DNA of 57,970 nt from Nocardia lijiangensis NBRC 108240. GTDB lineage: Bacteria > Actinomycetota > Actinomycetes > Mycobacteriales > Mycobacteriaceae. The notes below the pieces were generated by a model. It ran no database searches. It saw only the letters and a program-made list of their open reading frames with translations, and was not told the origin of the DNA. The stretch covers positions 1 to 57,970 of the forward strand of contig NZ_BDBP01000070.1 in the NCBI RefSeq assembly GCF_001613045.1. Direction: 5' to 3'. The position numbers were made by a program, and so were the translations under genes. Shown here piece after piece: positions 35,719 through 43,169 of this stretch. The stretch's first letter is position 1, and the number at the start of each line of letters is the position of its first letter.

Positions 35719-36228
35719 ATGATCAAAAAGTTGATAGCGGCCGCGGTGCTGACTGTTGCCGCGACCACCGGCATCGCCACCGCGACCGCCAACGGCTCGC
35801 CCGGCGGCGTGGTGGCGGGGGTGGACCAGGGTGTCGAGTACACCGCCTCGGTGGCGCCGGATCGCTCGGGTGCGACGCTCACCCTCGCGTCCGGGACCTT
35901 CGAGGTCGCGCCGGACGCGGTGCTGGTGCTTGCGCCCGACGGCGCCGTGGTCGGCAGCCTGCCGACCACGCTGCACACCGTGACGGGGCAGCAGGTGCGG
36001 ATCGCGCCGGTAGTCGACGCGAGCGCGACGGAATTGACGCTCACCCCGGTGAGCGGACCCGCCCAGCCGGAACTGGCGTTCATCGGCGATGCGGGCACGA
36101 CGATCGCGGGTATCGCGATCGGCTGTGTGATCGGCGCGCTGATCGGGGCGATCTTCCTGATCCTGCCCGCCATTCCCGGCTGCATCATCGGTGGCGTGAT
36201 CGGCGGGATCATCGGCGCCAACGCGTGA
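35719..36228 (+). CDS. Secreted glycine-zipper protein, paralogue 2
   Basis: 169-residue exported protein of unknown function and a relative of the 23699-24304 protein. The signal peptide MIKKLIAAAVLTVAATTGIATATA is followed by GVDQGVEYTASV, a beta-rich domain and a C-terminal hydrophobic glycine zipper (GIAIGCVIGALIGAIF, IIGGVIGGIIGANA). It has two cysteines in the zipper (GCVIGA and PGCIIGG), unlike its paralogue. GGGA lies upstream of the ATG. It lies just after cobN in an AT-rich patch and ends before two hairpins. Confidence 0.78.
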   Translation: MIKKLIAAAVLTVAATTGIATATANGSPGGVVAGVDQGVEYTASVAPDRSGATLTLASGTFEVAPDAVLVLAPDGAVVGSLPTTLHTVTGQQVRIAPVVDASATELTLTPVSGPAQPELAFIGDAGTTIAGIAIGCVIGALIGAIFLILPAIPGCIIGGVIGGIIGANA

Positions 36229-36238
36229 GGCGAGCAAC

Positions 36239-36301
36239 CGCGGGGTGAACCACCCCGCGACCACCTGCGGCCCGTCCGGGCGAATAACCGGACGGGCCGC
36301 A
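36239..36301 (+). terminator. Tandem hairpins after secreted paralogue 2
   Basis: The first stem is CGCGGGGTG-aac-CACCCCGCG (36239-36259). The second is a perfect 14-bp stem with an 8-nt loop (TGCGGCCCGTCCGG at 36266-36279, its complement at 36288-36301). Together they make a strong terminator. Confidence 0.78.
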
Positions 36302-36839
36302 CTCGCGCCCTCTCGAATTCCGGACACGCCGTTTTTCAATTTCTCTCGAAATAGGTCGTTGCCGATCTTTCTCGGGCCTCGCCGAGGACACGACATCGGT
36401 GCGGCGGCAGAAGTCTCCGGGCGAACTCCGGGGGGCGCGGATCGGGTCGGCGCAGCGGCTGCCGAAGGACGATCGGACGGCCGTTTCGGGGGTTCGTGAC
36501 GGGCGTCCGCTCCGGATTCGCGGGGTTCGCACCGCCGGATGCCGATGGCGGTGGTGATCAGCGGAAATACCCCGAAATCGGGGGTGTCCAGGTATTGACT
36601 ACCGGCGAAAACCGAGGACACTAATCTATACACCGGAACACCGGAGAGAGTCATACAATCGGCGGAGACGTCCAAAGAAAGTAGTGACAACTTTCCAAGA
36701 TCCGGCCAGGCCCCCGGCAAGCCAGTCGAAGACCGGAGTAGTCAGCGACGACTGATACTCATGGTTTCGATGAAGACTACCGGGGACTGTTCTGTTCGGG
36801 GGGTGTTCGCCCGGCGTCCGGGCCTGCGGCGGCGGTTCC
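36302..36839. other. Long intergenic region with an orphan promoter-like, AT-rich segment
   Basis: About 540 bp with no convincing gene. The part 36590-36720 is AT-rich and contains TTGACT (about 36595) and TAATCT (36622-36627), then ACACCGGA twice in tandem. A 23-codon frame starting with GTG at 36682 has a weak SD and no recognised family. It could be a small RNA, a tiny peptide gene or a relic. Confidence 0.3.
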
Positions 36840-37289
36840 TCATCCGGCCTTCGGAACGAGCGTGTTGTGCCGCGCCGCCGTCCACCACCGGCCGTCCTCC
36901 TTCACCAGGACGTACAGCGCGACCATCGCCGGATCCGCATCGATCGCGTCGCCCTCGGGAGTGATCGCCCGCGCCGCTTTGTGTGCGATGGCGACATCCG
37001 GCCGCAGGAAGACGATGTCGGTCACCTCGTACCGCACGTACTCGTCCTTCAGGAAACCCGCCAGCCCCTTGCGGCCGGCCTCGAGCAGCGCCTCCCGTCC
37101 GGTGATCACCGTGCCGACCGCGTTCCCTGCCGACGCGTTCGCGGTGAAGCCGCTGACCATCAGCTCCGCGTCCTTGTTGTTGAAGCCCTCCTCCACATCG
37201 GCCACCAACCGCTCGATCGCGGCGATGTCCTCGGTGTGATCCACGGTCGTGTCCTCGACCACCGGTGATTCGTATGTCGTTGCGTTCAT
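36840..37289 (-). CDS. NTF2-like (SnoaL/SgcJ family) protein
   Basis: 149-residue alpha+beta barrel protein. DIAAIERLVADVEEGFNNKDAELMVSGF is the characteristic first helix pair of SgcJ/EcaC-type NTF2-like proteins, and EDGRWWTAARHNTLV is the final strand pair. These proteins act as small-molecule isomerases or cyclases or only bind ligands; no activity can be assigned. The palindrome CCTGAAC-aaag-GTTCAGG lies 17-34 bp upstream and resembles the sites around the TetR gene, so the TetR protein next door (37381-38025) probably represses it. Confidence 0.8.
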   Translation of the reverse strand: MNATTYESPVVEDTTVDHTEDIAAIERLVADVEEGFNNKDAELMVSGFTANASAGNAVGTVITGREALLEAGRKGLAGFLKDEYVRYEVTDIVFLRPDVAIAHKAARAITPEGDAIDADPAMVALYVLVKEDGRWWTAARHNTLVPKAG

Positions 37290-37305
37290 GGAGATCAGCT
37301 TGGTA

Positions 37306-37323
37306 CCTGAACAAAGGTTCAGG
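37306..37323 (-). promoter_or_regulatory. TetR operator upstream of the NTF2-like gene
   Basis: CCTGAAC-aaag-GTTCAGG is a perfect 7-bp inverted repeat in the promoter region. Its TGAAC/GTTCA half-sites recur at 38053-38068 and 38101-38118. Confidence 0.6.
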
Positions 37324-37380
37324 TCAATTCGGGCAATGCCGATTGGGAGATGCTGCCGTGACGCTACGCGGCGGGAAGCG

Positions 37381-38025
37381 CTAGCTCCCGGCGGTATCCG
37401 TGGTGGCGTAGGCGCGGACGAAGGTGTCGACCGCGCTGTCGGCGAGCTCGCGGAGTTCGGCGACCGGGACCTTGCGGGTGCCGAGGCGCGAGTGGGCTTC
37501 CAGGGGGCCGGTGAGCAGTGCGAGGAAGTGCTCGGCGGCGCGGGCGGGATCGGTGGTGCGAAGGCGTCCGGACAGCATGAGCCGCGCGAGGCGGTCGCTC
37601 AAGGCGTCGGCCAAGTGGCGTGAGGTGCGTTCCTGGACGGTGCCGGCCAGGTCGGGGAAGGTGGTGAGCTGCGCGTAGGTCAGTGACCGGAGCGCCCTGG
37701 CATGATCGCTCGCGCAGACGCGCAGCAGGCGGCGAGCCGAATCCGTCAGCGCGGCAGGGAGATCCGCGCCGGGATCGCGCAGGCGCTCGATGGCGTCCAG
37801 GCATTGCGCGCCGACCGCGTCGGCGGCCGCTTCGACCGCGTGCCGGAAGAGCGTTTCCTTGTCGTTCAGGTGGTTGTACACGGTGGGCTTGGCGACCTCG
37901 GCCGCGTCGGCGATCTCCTGCACGCAGGCCTGGTTGTAGCCGCGGCGCGCGAACACGGTGAAGGCGGCCTCCAGGATGGCGCGGCGCTTGTCGATCCGTC
38001 CGCGCGCGGCTTTGGCGCGAGTCAC
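37381..38025 (-). CDS. TetR family transcriptional regulator of the NTF2/Dabb locus
   Basis: 214-residue repressor. The helix-turn-helix at about 13-58 includes RRAILEAAFTVFARRGYNQ and EIADAAEVAKPTVYNHLNDKETLF. The C-terminal ligand domain is of the TetR_C (AefR-like) type. The GTG is at 38025. Three TGAAC-N4/6-GTTCA palindromes lie upstream of it, of the divergent Dabb gene and of the NTF2-like gene, suggesting one small regulon. Confidence 0.87.
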   Translation of the reverse strand: MTRAKAARGRIDKRRAILEAAFTVFARRGYNQACVQEIADAAEVAKPTVYNHLNDKETLFRHAVEAAADAVGAQCLDAIERLRDPGADLPAALTDSARRLLRVCASDHARALRSLTYAQLTTFPDLAGTVQERTSRHLADALSDRLARLMLSGRLRTTDPARAAEHFLALLTGPLEAHSRLGTRKVPVAELRELADSAVDTFVRAYATTDTAGS

Positions 38026-38052
38026 CGGCGCATCCTATCGCGTCCACTTCCA

Positions 38053-38118
38053 TGAACCCTCGGGTTCAAGTCTTGTGCAACTACTGCGAAGAACACTAGA
38101 TTGAACCAGCCAGTTCAA
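38053..38118. promoter_or_regulatory. Two TetR operators between tetR and the Dabb gene
   Basis: TGAAC-N6-GTTCA occurs at 38053-38068 and 38102-38117 (the second extends to TTGAAC/GTTCAA). They are about 49 bp apart and suit control of both divergent promoters. Confidence 0.6.
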
Positions 38119-38132
38119 TTCAGGAGGTTGTC

Positions 38133-38534
38133 ATGATCGTTCACCTGCTGCGTTTCGCGTTCCGCGACGAGGCGACAGAGGAGCAGAAGGCGGATGTCCT
38201 CGCCGCGATGCGGCGCACGGCGGCGGTGGAATCGGTGTCGTTCTCGGCGGTGGGGCAGCACCTCGGGGATCCTGCGGCGGGATACACGCACGGCTACTGC
38301 GTCGGCATCGCCGACCTGGCGGCGCTGGAGCGCTACATGCACGACCCGGTGCACCTCGCGGGCGATCCCGGCATCATCCCGCACCTGGCCAAGCTCGCGA
38401 TCGGCCCGGACGTCTCCGACGACATGGACCCCGATCTCGGAGCCGAGATCATGGCCTTGCACGAACGCAAGCTCGCGATGTACCCGGACTGGGCCCGGCT
38501 GATGGAGACGATCCCGGACGTGCGGGTCGCCTAG
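38133..38534 (+). CDS. Dabb (stress-responsive A/B barrel) domain protein
   Basis: 133-residue dimeric alpha-beta barrel protein. It starts MIVHLLRFAFRDEATEEQKADVLAAM and contains YTHGYCVGIADLAALERYMHDPVHL, the HxxxxxxFxxxxxxxxHP-like pattern of the family. AGGAGG before the ATG is a strong SD. It is under the TetR-type palindromes at 38053-38118. Family members include small enzymes and stress proteins; the reaction is unknown. Confidence 0.82.
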   Translation: MIVHLLRFAFRDEATEEQKADVLAAMRRTAAVESVSFSAVGQHLGDPAAGYTHGYCVGIADLAALERYMHDPVHLAGDPGIIPHLAKLAIGPDVSDDMDPDLGAEIMALHERKLAMYPDWARLMETIPDVRVA

Positions 38535-38559
38535 CGAAACCCGAACGGGGCGGCGAGGC

Positions 38560-39609
38560 TCAGGCCGGATACGTCCGCGCCTCGGTCGCCTTGACCGCCG
38601 CCCACAAGCGCAGGCCGGGTTGCAGGCGCAGTTCGGCGACGGTGGCCGGGGTGATGTCGGCGAGCACGGGTGGGCGGCCGTCGAGGCGGACGCGGGTGGT
38701 GTGGGCGTGCTGTTCGATGCCGGTGATGGTGACCGGCCAGGTGTTGCGCGGGCTGCCTTCGGGGTGTTCCAGGTGCAGGCTGACCGCGTTCGGCGGGAAA
38801 GCGACATGGACGCGGCCGTCGACGGGTTCGGCGACGGTGAGGCTGCCGCCCTCGTCCAGATCGACAGCGCCGTCGCGGGCGGTTCCGCGATACAGGTTGA
38901 GGCCCACCAGGTTTGCCACGTAATCGGAGCGAGGTTGCCTGGCTACCTCGGCGGGTGGGCCCTGCTGAACGACCCGGCCGTGCTCGAGGATGATCAGCCG
39001 GTCGGCGAGCACCATGGCATCGAGCGGGTCGTGGGTGACGAGCACCGTGTGGCCGGGGTAGTCGCGGAGATGGTGGGCCAGATCGGAGCGCACCTGGAGC
39101 CGGGTGCTCGCATCGAGCGCGGCGAGCGGCTCGTCGAGTAGCAGCAGCCGCGGGTCGGTGACCAGCGCGCGGGCCAGCGCGACGCGCTGAGCTTGGCCGC
39201 CCGACAGTGCGCGAGGTTTGCGGTGCGCGTGCTCGGCGAGCCCGACGCGATCGAGCCATTCGGCGGCGCGCAGGCGGGCCGCGGCGCGACGGTGGCCGCG
39301 GGCGCGCAGGCCGAAGGCGACGTTGTCCAGTGCGGAGAGGTGCGCGAAGAGCAGGTAGTCCTGGAAGACCACGCCCACCTCGCGGTGTTCGGCGGGCACG
39401 AACACCGACGGCGGTGTGTCCCAGGTGTGCTCGCCGAGGCGCAGGTGCCCGTCGGTCACCGCGAGCAGACCCGCCAGCGCCCGCAGCGCGGTGGTCTTGC
39501 CCGCGCCGTTCGGCCCGAGCAGCGCCACTACCTCGCCCGGTTCCGCGACGAGCGCGAGATCGAGGGTGAATGCGCCCCGGGTGACGCGTATTTCGGCGTC
39601 CAGCGTCAC
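38560..39609 (-). CDS. modC: Molybdate ABC transporter ATP-binding protein ModC
   Basis: 349-residue ATPase that drives molybdate import. Walker A is GPNGAGKTT, the Q-loop is VFQDYLLFAHL, the signature is ALSGGQAQRVALARAL, Walker B is LLLLDEPLAALD, and the switch His is in VLVTHDP. The C-terminal TOBE/Mop-like domain (about 285-349) is typical of ModC. The GTG start overlaps the modB stop by 4 nt. The expected binding protein gene modA is missing from the locus. Confidence 0.92.
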   Translation of the reverse strand: MTLDAEIRVTRGAFTLDLALVAEPGEVVALLGPNGAGKTTALRALAGLLAVTDGHLRLGEHTWDTPPSVFVPAEHREVGVVFQDYLLFAHLSALDNVAFGLRARGHRRAAARLRAAEWLDRVGLAEHAHRKPRALSGGQAQRVALARALVTDPRLLLLDEPLAALDASTRLQVRSDLAHHLRDYPGHTVLVTHDPLDAMVLADRLIILEHGRVVQQGPPAEVARQPRSDYVANLVGLNLYRGTARDGAVDLDEGGSLTVAEPVDGRVHVAFPPNAVSLHLEHPEGSPRNTWPVTITGIEQHAHTTRVRLDGRPPVLADITPATVAELRLQPGLRLWAAVKATEARTYPA

Positions 39610-40418
39610 AGCGCACCTCGAATCCAGCGCTCCCGCAGTGCGACGAGCACCGCGACGGAGACCACCAGCAGCACCAGGCTCAGCACGATCGCGGCGTCCG
39701 GATCGGTCTCCAGCGCGAGGTACACCGCCAGCGGCATGGTGGTGGTCTTGCCGGGAAAATTGCCCGCGAACGTGATCGTCGCCCCGAATTCGCCGAGCGC
39801 GCGGGCCCAGCACAGCACCGCGCCCGCGACGACGCCGGGCAGCACGGAGGGCAGGGTGACGCGCCGGAAGGTGTACCAGCGGGACGCGCCGAGGGTGGCG
39901 GCGGCCTCCTCGAACCGCGGATCCGCGGCGCGCAGCGCGCCCTCCACGGAGATGACCAGGAAGGGCATCGCCACGAAGGCCTCGGCCACCACCACGCCCG
40001 CCGTCGTGAACGGCAGCGAGACGCCGAACCAGTCGTACAGGTACCGGCCGACCAATCCGCGCCGACCGAGCGCCAGTAGCAGGGCGACGCCGCCCACCAC
40101 GGGCGGCAGCACCAGCGGCACGGTGACGAGTGCGCGGATCAGCCCGTGCCCCGGCACCTCGCCGCGCGCGAGCAGCCACGCGAGCGGAATACCGAGTATC
40201 AGGCAGACGACCGTCGCCAGACTCGCGCAGAACAGCGAAAGCCGCAGCGCCTCACCCACTTCGGGGCTGAACAAGCGCTCCGGCATGGTCGCCCACGGCG
40301 CCCGCAGCAGCAGACCGGCCAGCGGGACGAGAAGGAACAGCAGCCCGCAGACGGCAGGCAGCACCAGGATGAGCGGACGTCGCCCTCGGACCGCCCGCCG
40401 TCGCGCGGATCCGATCAC
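39606..40418 (-). CDS. modB: Molybdate ABC transporter permease ModB
   Basis: 270-residue permease with about six membrane helices. The cytoplasmic EAA loop is EEAAATLGASRWYTFRRVTLPSVLPG, and RALGEFGATITFAGN is typical of ModB. The GTG at 40418 overlaps the TGA of a short leftover modA reading frame (40415-40417), showing that modA originally preceded modB with a coupled start. Without ModA the transporter would need a binding protein encoded elsewhere. Confidence 0.92.
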   Translation of the reverse strand: MIGSARRRAVRGRRPLILVLPAVCGLLFLLVPLAGLLLRAPWATMPERLFSPEVGEALRLSLFCASLATVVCLILGIPLAWLLARGEVPGHGLIRALVTVPLVLPPVVGGVALLLALGRRGLVGRYLYDWFGVSLPFTTAGVVVAEAFVAMPFLVISVEGALRAADPRFEEAAATLGASRWYTFRRVTLPSVLPGVVAGAVLCWARALGEFGATITFAGNFPGKTTTMPLAVYLALETDPDAAIVLSLVLLVVSVAVLVALRERWIRGAL

Positions 40419-40476
40419 GGCGTGCCGGACCCCGCCCGCGCGAACACCGCGTCGCCGCGTGTCACCCGCATCCTCG
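40415..40476 (-). pseudogene. modA: C-terminal stub of a deleted modA
   Basis: Between the TOBE-regulator stop and modB only about 60 bp remain. In the frame ending at 40415 they read MRVTRGDAVFARAGSGTP and then TGA. ModA proteins typically end with a G-x-A-V-x-A-x-x-G-F-G-x-P-like tail, so this looks like the last codons of modA after an internal deletion. The 4-nt stop/start overlap with modB supports it. The short length keeps confidence moderate. Confidence 0.55.
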
Positions 40477-40875
40477 TCAGCTTTCCGGTATCTCGACCAC
40501 GACGTGGGTGGACTTCACCGATGCGACGGCCACGCTGCCGACCTCGAGGCCGAGTTCGTCGACCGATTCCCGGCTCAACAGCGACACCAGCCGGAACGGC
40601 CCGGCCTGCATCTCGACCTGGGCCATCACCGTGTCCTTGACGATGCGTGTCACGATGCCGCGCATGCGGTTGCGCGCCGACGCCGCCACCGTCACGCCCG
40701 GTTCGGGAGCCTCCGCGTTGGCGCGCAGGAACTGCGCGAGCTCGCGGCCGTCGATGCCTTTGCGACCATTGTCGAGCTGGATCGCGGGCAGCCGGCCCTG
40801 ATCGATCCACCGACGCACGGTGTCATCGCTGACGCCCATGAGGGCGGCCGCCTCGCTGATCCGCAGATTCGTCAC
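40477..40875 (-). CDS. Helix-turn-helix plus TOBE (Mop) molybdate-responsive protein
   Basis: 132 residues. The N-terminal MerR/excisionase-type helix-turn-helix (about 3-52; LRISEAAALMGVSDDTVRRWIDQGRLPA) is followed by a C-terminal Mop/TOBE domain (about 66-132; NRMRGIVTRIVKDTVMAQVEM, then SLLSRESVDELGLEVGS) that binds molybdate. The GTG is at 40875. It normally sits directly before modA in actinobacteria and probably regulates molybdate uptake or stores the anion. Confidence 0.85.
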   Translation of the reverse strand: MTNLRISEAAALMGVSDDTVRRWIDQGRLPAIQLDNGRKGIDGRELAQFLRANAEAPEPGVTVAASARNRMRGIVTRIVKDTVMAQVEMQAGPFRLVSLLSRESVDELGLEVGSVAVASVKSTHVVVEIPES

Positions 40876-40941
40876 GAACGGGAGCTTATTGTCGCAGGCA
40901 CGGAAAGGGAAACCAGGACGGCCGCGAACCCGGCTAGCGGC

Positions 40942-41205
40942 TCAGGCGGTTTCGGCCAGCCCGGCCGAGCGCCAGGTGTCGGCGAGTTCCTGCAGCGGAA
41001 GGTCCAGTGCCTGGCTCAGCGCCACGACCGTCCCGAACGCCGGCGACGGCAGCCGCCCCGTCTCGATCTTGCGCAGCGTCTCCGGCGAGATCCCCGCGGC
41101 GGTGGCGACCTCGGTGAGATCGCGCGTGCCACGCGCCGCGCGCAGCCGAGTGCCCAAGCGGCGACCCGCCTCGATCTGGGCGGGTGTCAGCGGCAGACGA
41201 ACCAT
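40942..41205 (-). CDS. XRE-family transcriptional regulator
   Basis: 87-residue Cro/C1-type helix-turn-helix protein; the DNA-binding region is about 17-75 (GTRLRAARGTRDLTEVATAAGISPETLRKIETGRL, then VVALSQALDLPLQELADTW). I chose the ATG at 41205 because TACTCT lies exactly 7 nt upstream (plus 41213-41218, leaderless type). An upstream start would put the operator inside the coding region. The perfect 18-bp palindrome GCGGTATTTAAATACCGC lies directly upstream of the -10, and its core recurs in the promoter of the M24 gene at 45734. It probably represses both. Confidence 0.85.
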   Translation of the reverse strand: MVRLPLTPAQIEAGRRLGTRLRAARGTRDLTEVATAAGISPETLRKIETGRLPSPAFGTVVALSQALDLPLQELADTWRSAGLAETA

Positions 41206-41221
41206 GCGCACCAGAGTAGAG

Positions 41222-41239
41222 GCGGTATTTAAATACCGC
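41222..41239 (-). promoter_or_regulatory. XRE operator at its own promoter
   Basis: GCGGTATTTAAATACCGC, a perfect 18-bp palindrome, starts 3 bp upstream of the -10 hexamer of the XRE gene, between -10 and -35. It is an obvious autorepression site. Confidence 0.7.
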
Positions 41240-41263
41240 AATGGCCTGACCTGTCCGGGACGG

Positions 41264-42601
41264 TCATGCCTCGAACAGCAGGTACAGGCCCGTGAAGGTG
41301 AAGCCGACCATGGTCAGCATCAGCGCGAGCTGGCCGGTCAGCCGGTGCGCGGGCGGCAGCAGCCGCAAGCACCGATCGTGTGCGGCGGCGACGCCGAGGA
41401 TGTGCCCGGTGAGAACGGCGAGCACCTTCATACCTGCCAGCACGGCGGGATGGGTGGACAGCACGTAGTGCACATCGAGGTCGGCCAGCCCGAGCGGGTT
41501 CCACCCGCGCTGGAACGGGTCGGCGCACAGGATCAGCGTGGCCTGTCCCTTTTCGACGAGGAAGCTGAGATAGTGCGCGACCAGATAGCCCGCCACGATC
41601 GGGGTGAGGCTGTGCGCGAGCCGTCTCGGCAGCAGCGCCCGCTCCGGCTTCGTGAGGCCGCCGGTTGCGCGCGCGGACAACCCGAAGACGCCGCCGACCA
41701 CGGCGATGAACCCGAGCAACCCCGCCGTGCGCACCAGCGTGGTCAGCAGGGTGGAATCGCCGCCCACGCGATCGAGGAAGTCGCGCCATCCGGCGAACAT
41801 CGAAAAGCTGTCGAAGGCCGTGGATCCCAGCAGCGTCGCCGCCACCGCGACCGATCCGGCGAGTGCGGGTGTGCCCGCGAGATTGTTCAGCGGCCACCGC
41901 ACCACCGGGACACCGGTGTCGCGGCGGGCGAAGGGACTCAGCCGCGCCAGCAGACTGCTGTACACCTCCAGCGGATCGCCGCGTTCGCCCCATGCCGTGC
42001 CGAACACCACCAGGCCCGCCATGGCGACGATCAGGTAGCCGAGAAACCAGATCGTCACGGCGAGCACCGAACCCGGTTCGGGGAACGCCAATTCCAGCCA
42101 CACGAAGGAGAACAGACCCAGCGCCGCGGGACGGTTGCCCCACGATGCCGGATAGCACAGCAGTCCGCGCTCCGGCGCTCGCCCCGTCATCCGGCAGACC
42201 ACGCGGTGCAGAGCGCGCGCGGGGGAGAGGACCTTCCACACGGGCCCCAGCACCAGCGAGGCCACCATCACCCCGACCCACAGGAAGATGTAGACGATCC
42301 CCGGCACCGGATTGCGCGCAGGCTCGGACGTACCGAAGAACCCGACCGCGAGGAGGGCGATCGCGCCGAGCAGCCCGAGTCCGCCCAGCACCGTCCGTAC
42401 CGCGGCGGAATCGACCACGGCGCGCGCGAACCCGGGCAGTGCCGCGCCCGGCGAATCCGGATCGAGTCGCGGTTCGCGCCACGTGACGGCCAGCACGGCG
42501 AAGGAGAACGTGAGAGCCCAGGCGGCGCCGATCAGCGCATAGGACAACGGAATCGGCAGATCGGTCGCACCGGAGATCCCGTGCGCGCTGACCTCGGTCA
42601 C
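41264..42601 (-). CDS. Polytopic membrane protein, last gene of the cupredoxin membrane operon
   Basis: 445-residue protein with roughly ten membrane helices. The start region (AHGISGATDLPIPLSYALIGAAWALT) and SPARALHRVVCRMTG define a family I have seen in actinobacterial genomes, sometimes labelled fenitrothion hydrolase; I do not trust that label. It contains several His in the C-terminal helices (YLVAHYLSFL, VHYVLSTHPAVLAGM, TGHILGVAAAHD), possible metal or haem ligands. The GTG at 42601 overlaps the lipoprotein stop by 4 nt. Function unknown; it probably forms a complex with the products of the three genes upstream. Confidence 0.75.
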   Translation of the reverse strand: MTEVSAHGISGATDLPIPLSYALIGAAWALTFSFAVLAVTWREPRLDPDSPGAALPGFARAVVDSAAVRTVLGGLGLLGAIALLAVGFFGTSEPARNPVPGIVYIFLWVGVMVASLVLGPVWKVLSPARALHRVVCRMTGRAPERGLLCYPASWGNRPAALGLFSFVWLELAFPEPGSVLAVTIWFLGYLIVAMAGLVVFGTAWGERGDPLEVYSSLLARLSPFARRDTGVPVVRWPLNNLAGTPALAGSVAVAATLLGSTAFDSFSMFAGWRDFLDRVGGDSTLLTTLVRTAGLLGFIAVVGGVFGLSARATGGLTKPERALLPRRLAHSLTPIVAGYLVAHYLSFLVEKGQATLILCADPFQRGWNPLGLADLDVHYVLSTHPAVLAGMKVLAVLTGHILGVAAAHDRCLRLLPPAHRLTGQLALMLTMVGFTFTGLYLLFEA

Positions 42602-42981
42602 GGGCGGACGACCACCGTGGCGACGATCTTGCCGGCGTGATGCAGCTCGACCTCGACCCGGCCCGGCACCTCCACCGTGAAACGGAAACGCTGACCGGCC
42701 GCGGGGCGGACCGCGAAGGTGTACTCCGGCGTGGCGTGCACGTGCAGCTCGTCTGCGGCGTCGCTGTCGACCACCAAGTCGATCGGCTGTCCGACCTCGG
42801 CCTCCTTGCGCGCGTTCACCGGGCTCACCGACCCGTTCGCGATGCGGAACTCGACGACGACGGCGTCGGCGAGCGAACTCGCGCCCGGCTGCCCCGCGTC
42901 GGGGGTCTCCTCCGCGGCGCAGCCCAGCGCGGCCGCCGCCACCGTGAGGGCAAGTGCCGCGTAGCGCCACGTGCGGGTCAT
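42598..42981 (-). CDS. Cupredoxin-like lipoprotein
   Basis: 127-residue exported lipoprotein. The signal peptide has the lipobox AAALGCAAE (acylated Cys21). The mature domain has a cupredoxin-like beta pattern: VVVEFRIANGSVSP, then VGQPIDLVVDSDAADELHVHATPEY, and finally the strand pair GRVEVELHHAGKIVATVVVRP. The candidate metal residues are the two His of LHVHA and the HH pair; there is no classical Cys ligand. It resembles Cupredoxin_1/EfeO-type domains. It overlaps both neighbours (ATGA upstream, GTGA downstream). A surface metal carrier for the membrane partners is the natural guess. Confidence 0.75.
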   Translation of the reverse strand: MTRTWRYAALALTVAAAALGCAAEETPDAGQPGASSLADAVVVEFRIANGSVSPVNARKEAEVGQPIDLVVDSDAADELHVHATPEYTFAVRPAAGQRFRFTVEVPGRVEVELHHAGKIVATVVVRP

Positions 42982-43169
42982 CGGGTCTCCTCGTCGCTGC
43001 TCGCCGGGGTCGTCGCGCTCTGCTCGCCCTCCCGCCGCTCGGCGCGGCGGTCGCGCACCGCGATGAGCACGATGATGCCCACCACCGCGAACGCGGGAAG
43101 GAAGGCGGGTATCGCCAGCAGGATGGAATGGTCCGCCAGCAGGTCCACACCGTCGGCGGGCGCGGTCAT
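42978..43169 (-). CDS. Small single-helix membrane protein
   Basis: 63-residue protein with one hydrophobic helix (SILLAIPAFLPAFAVVGIIVLIAV) flanked by an acidic N-terminus and a charged C-terminal tail (RDRRAERREGEQ). Start ATG 43169 overlaps the stop of the large membrane protein upstream (ATGA), and its own stop overlaps the lipoprotein start. The size and coupling suggest an accessory subunit of a membrane complex. No family recognised. Confidence 0.7.
   Translation of the reverse strand: MTAPADGVDLLADHSILLAIPAFLPAFAVVGIIVLIAVRDRRAERREGEQSATTPASSDEETR

Noticed and set aside
41264..42601. The label fenitrothion hydrolase for the 445-aa protein
   Set aside because: It comes from remembered database names of similar membrane proteins; no hydrolase motif is visible.
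42598..42981. CopC or Sco-type copper chaperone as the identity of the lipoprotein
   Set aside because: It lacks the CXXXC of Sco and the His/Met pattern of CopC; only a general cupredoxin-like pattern can be supported.
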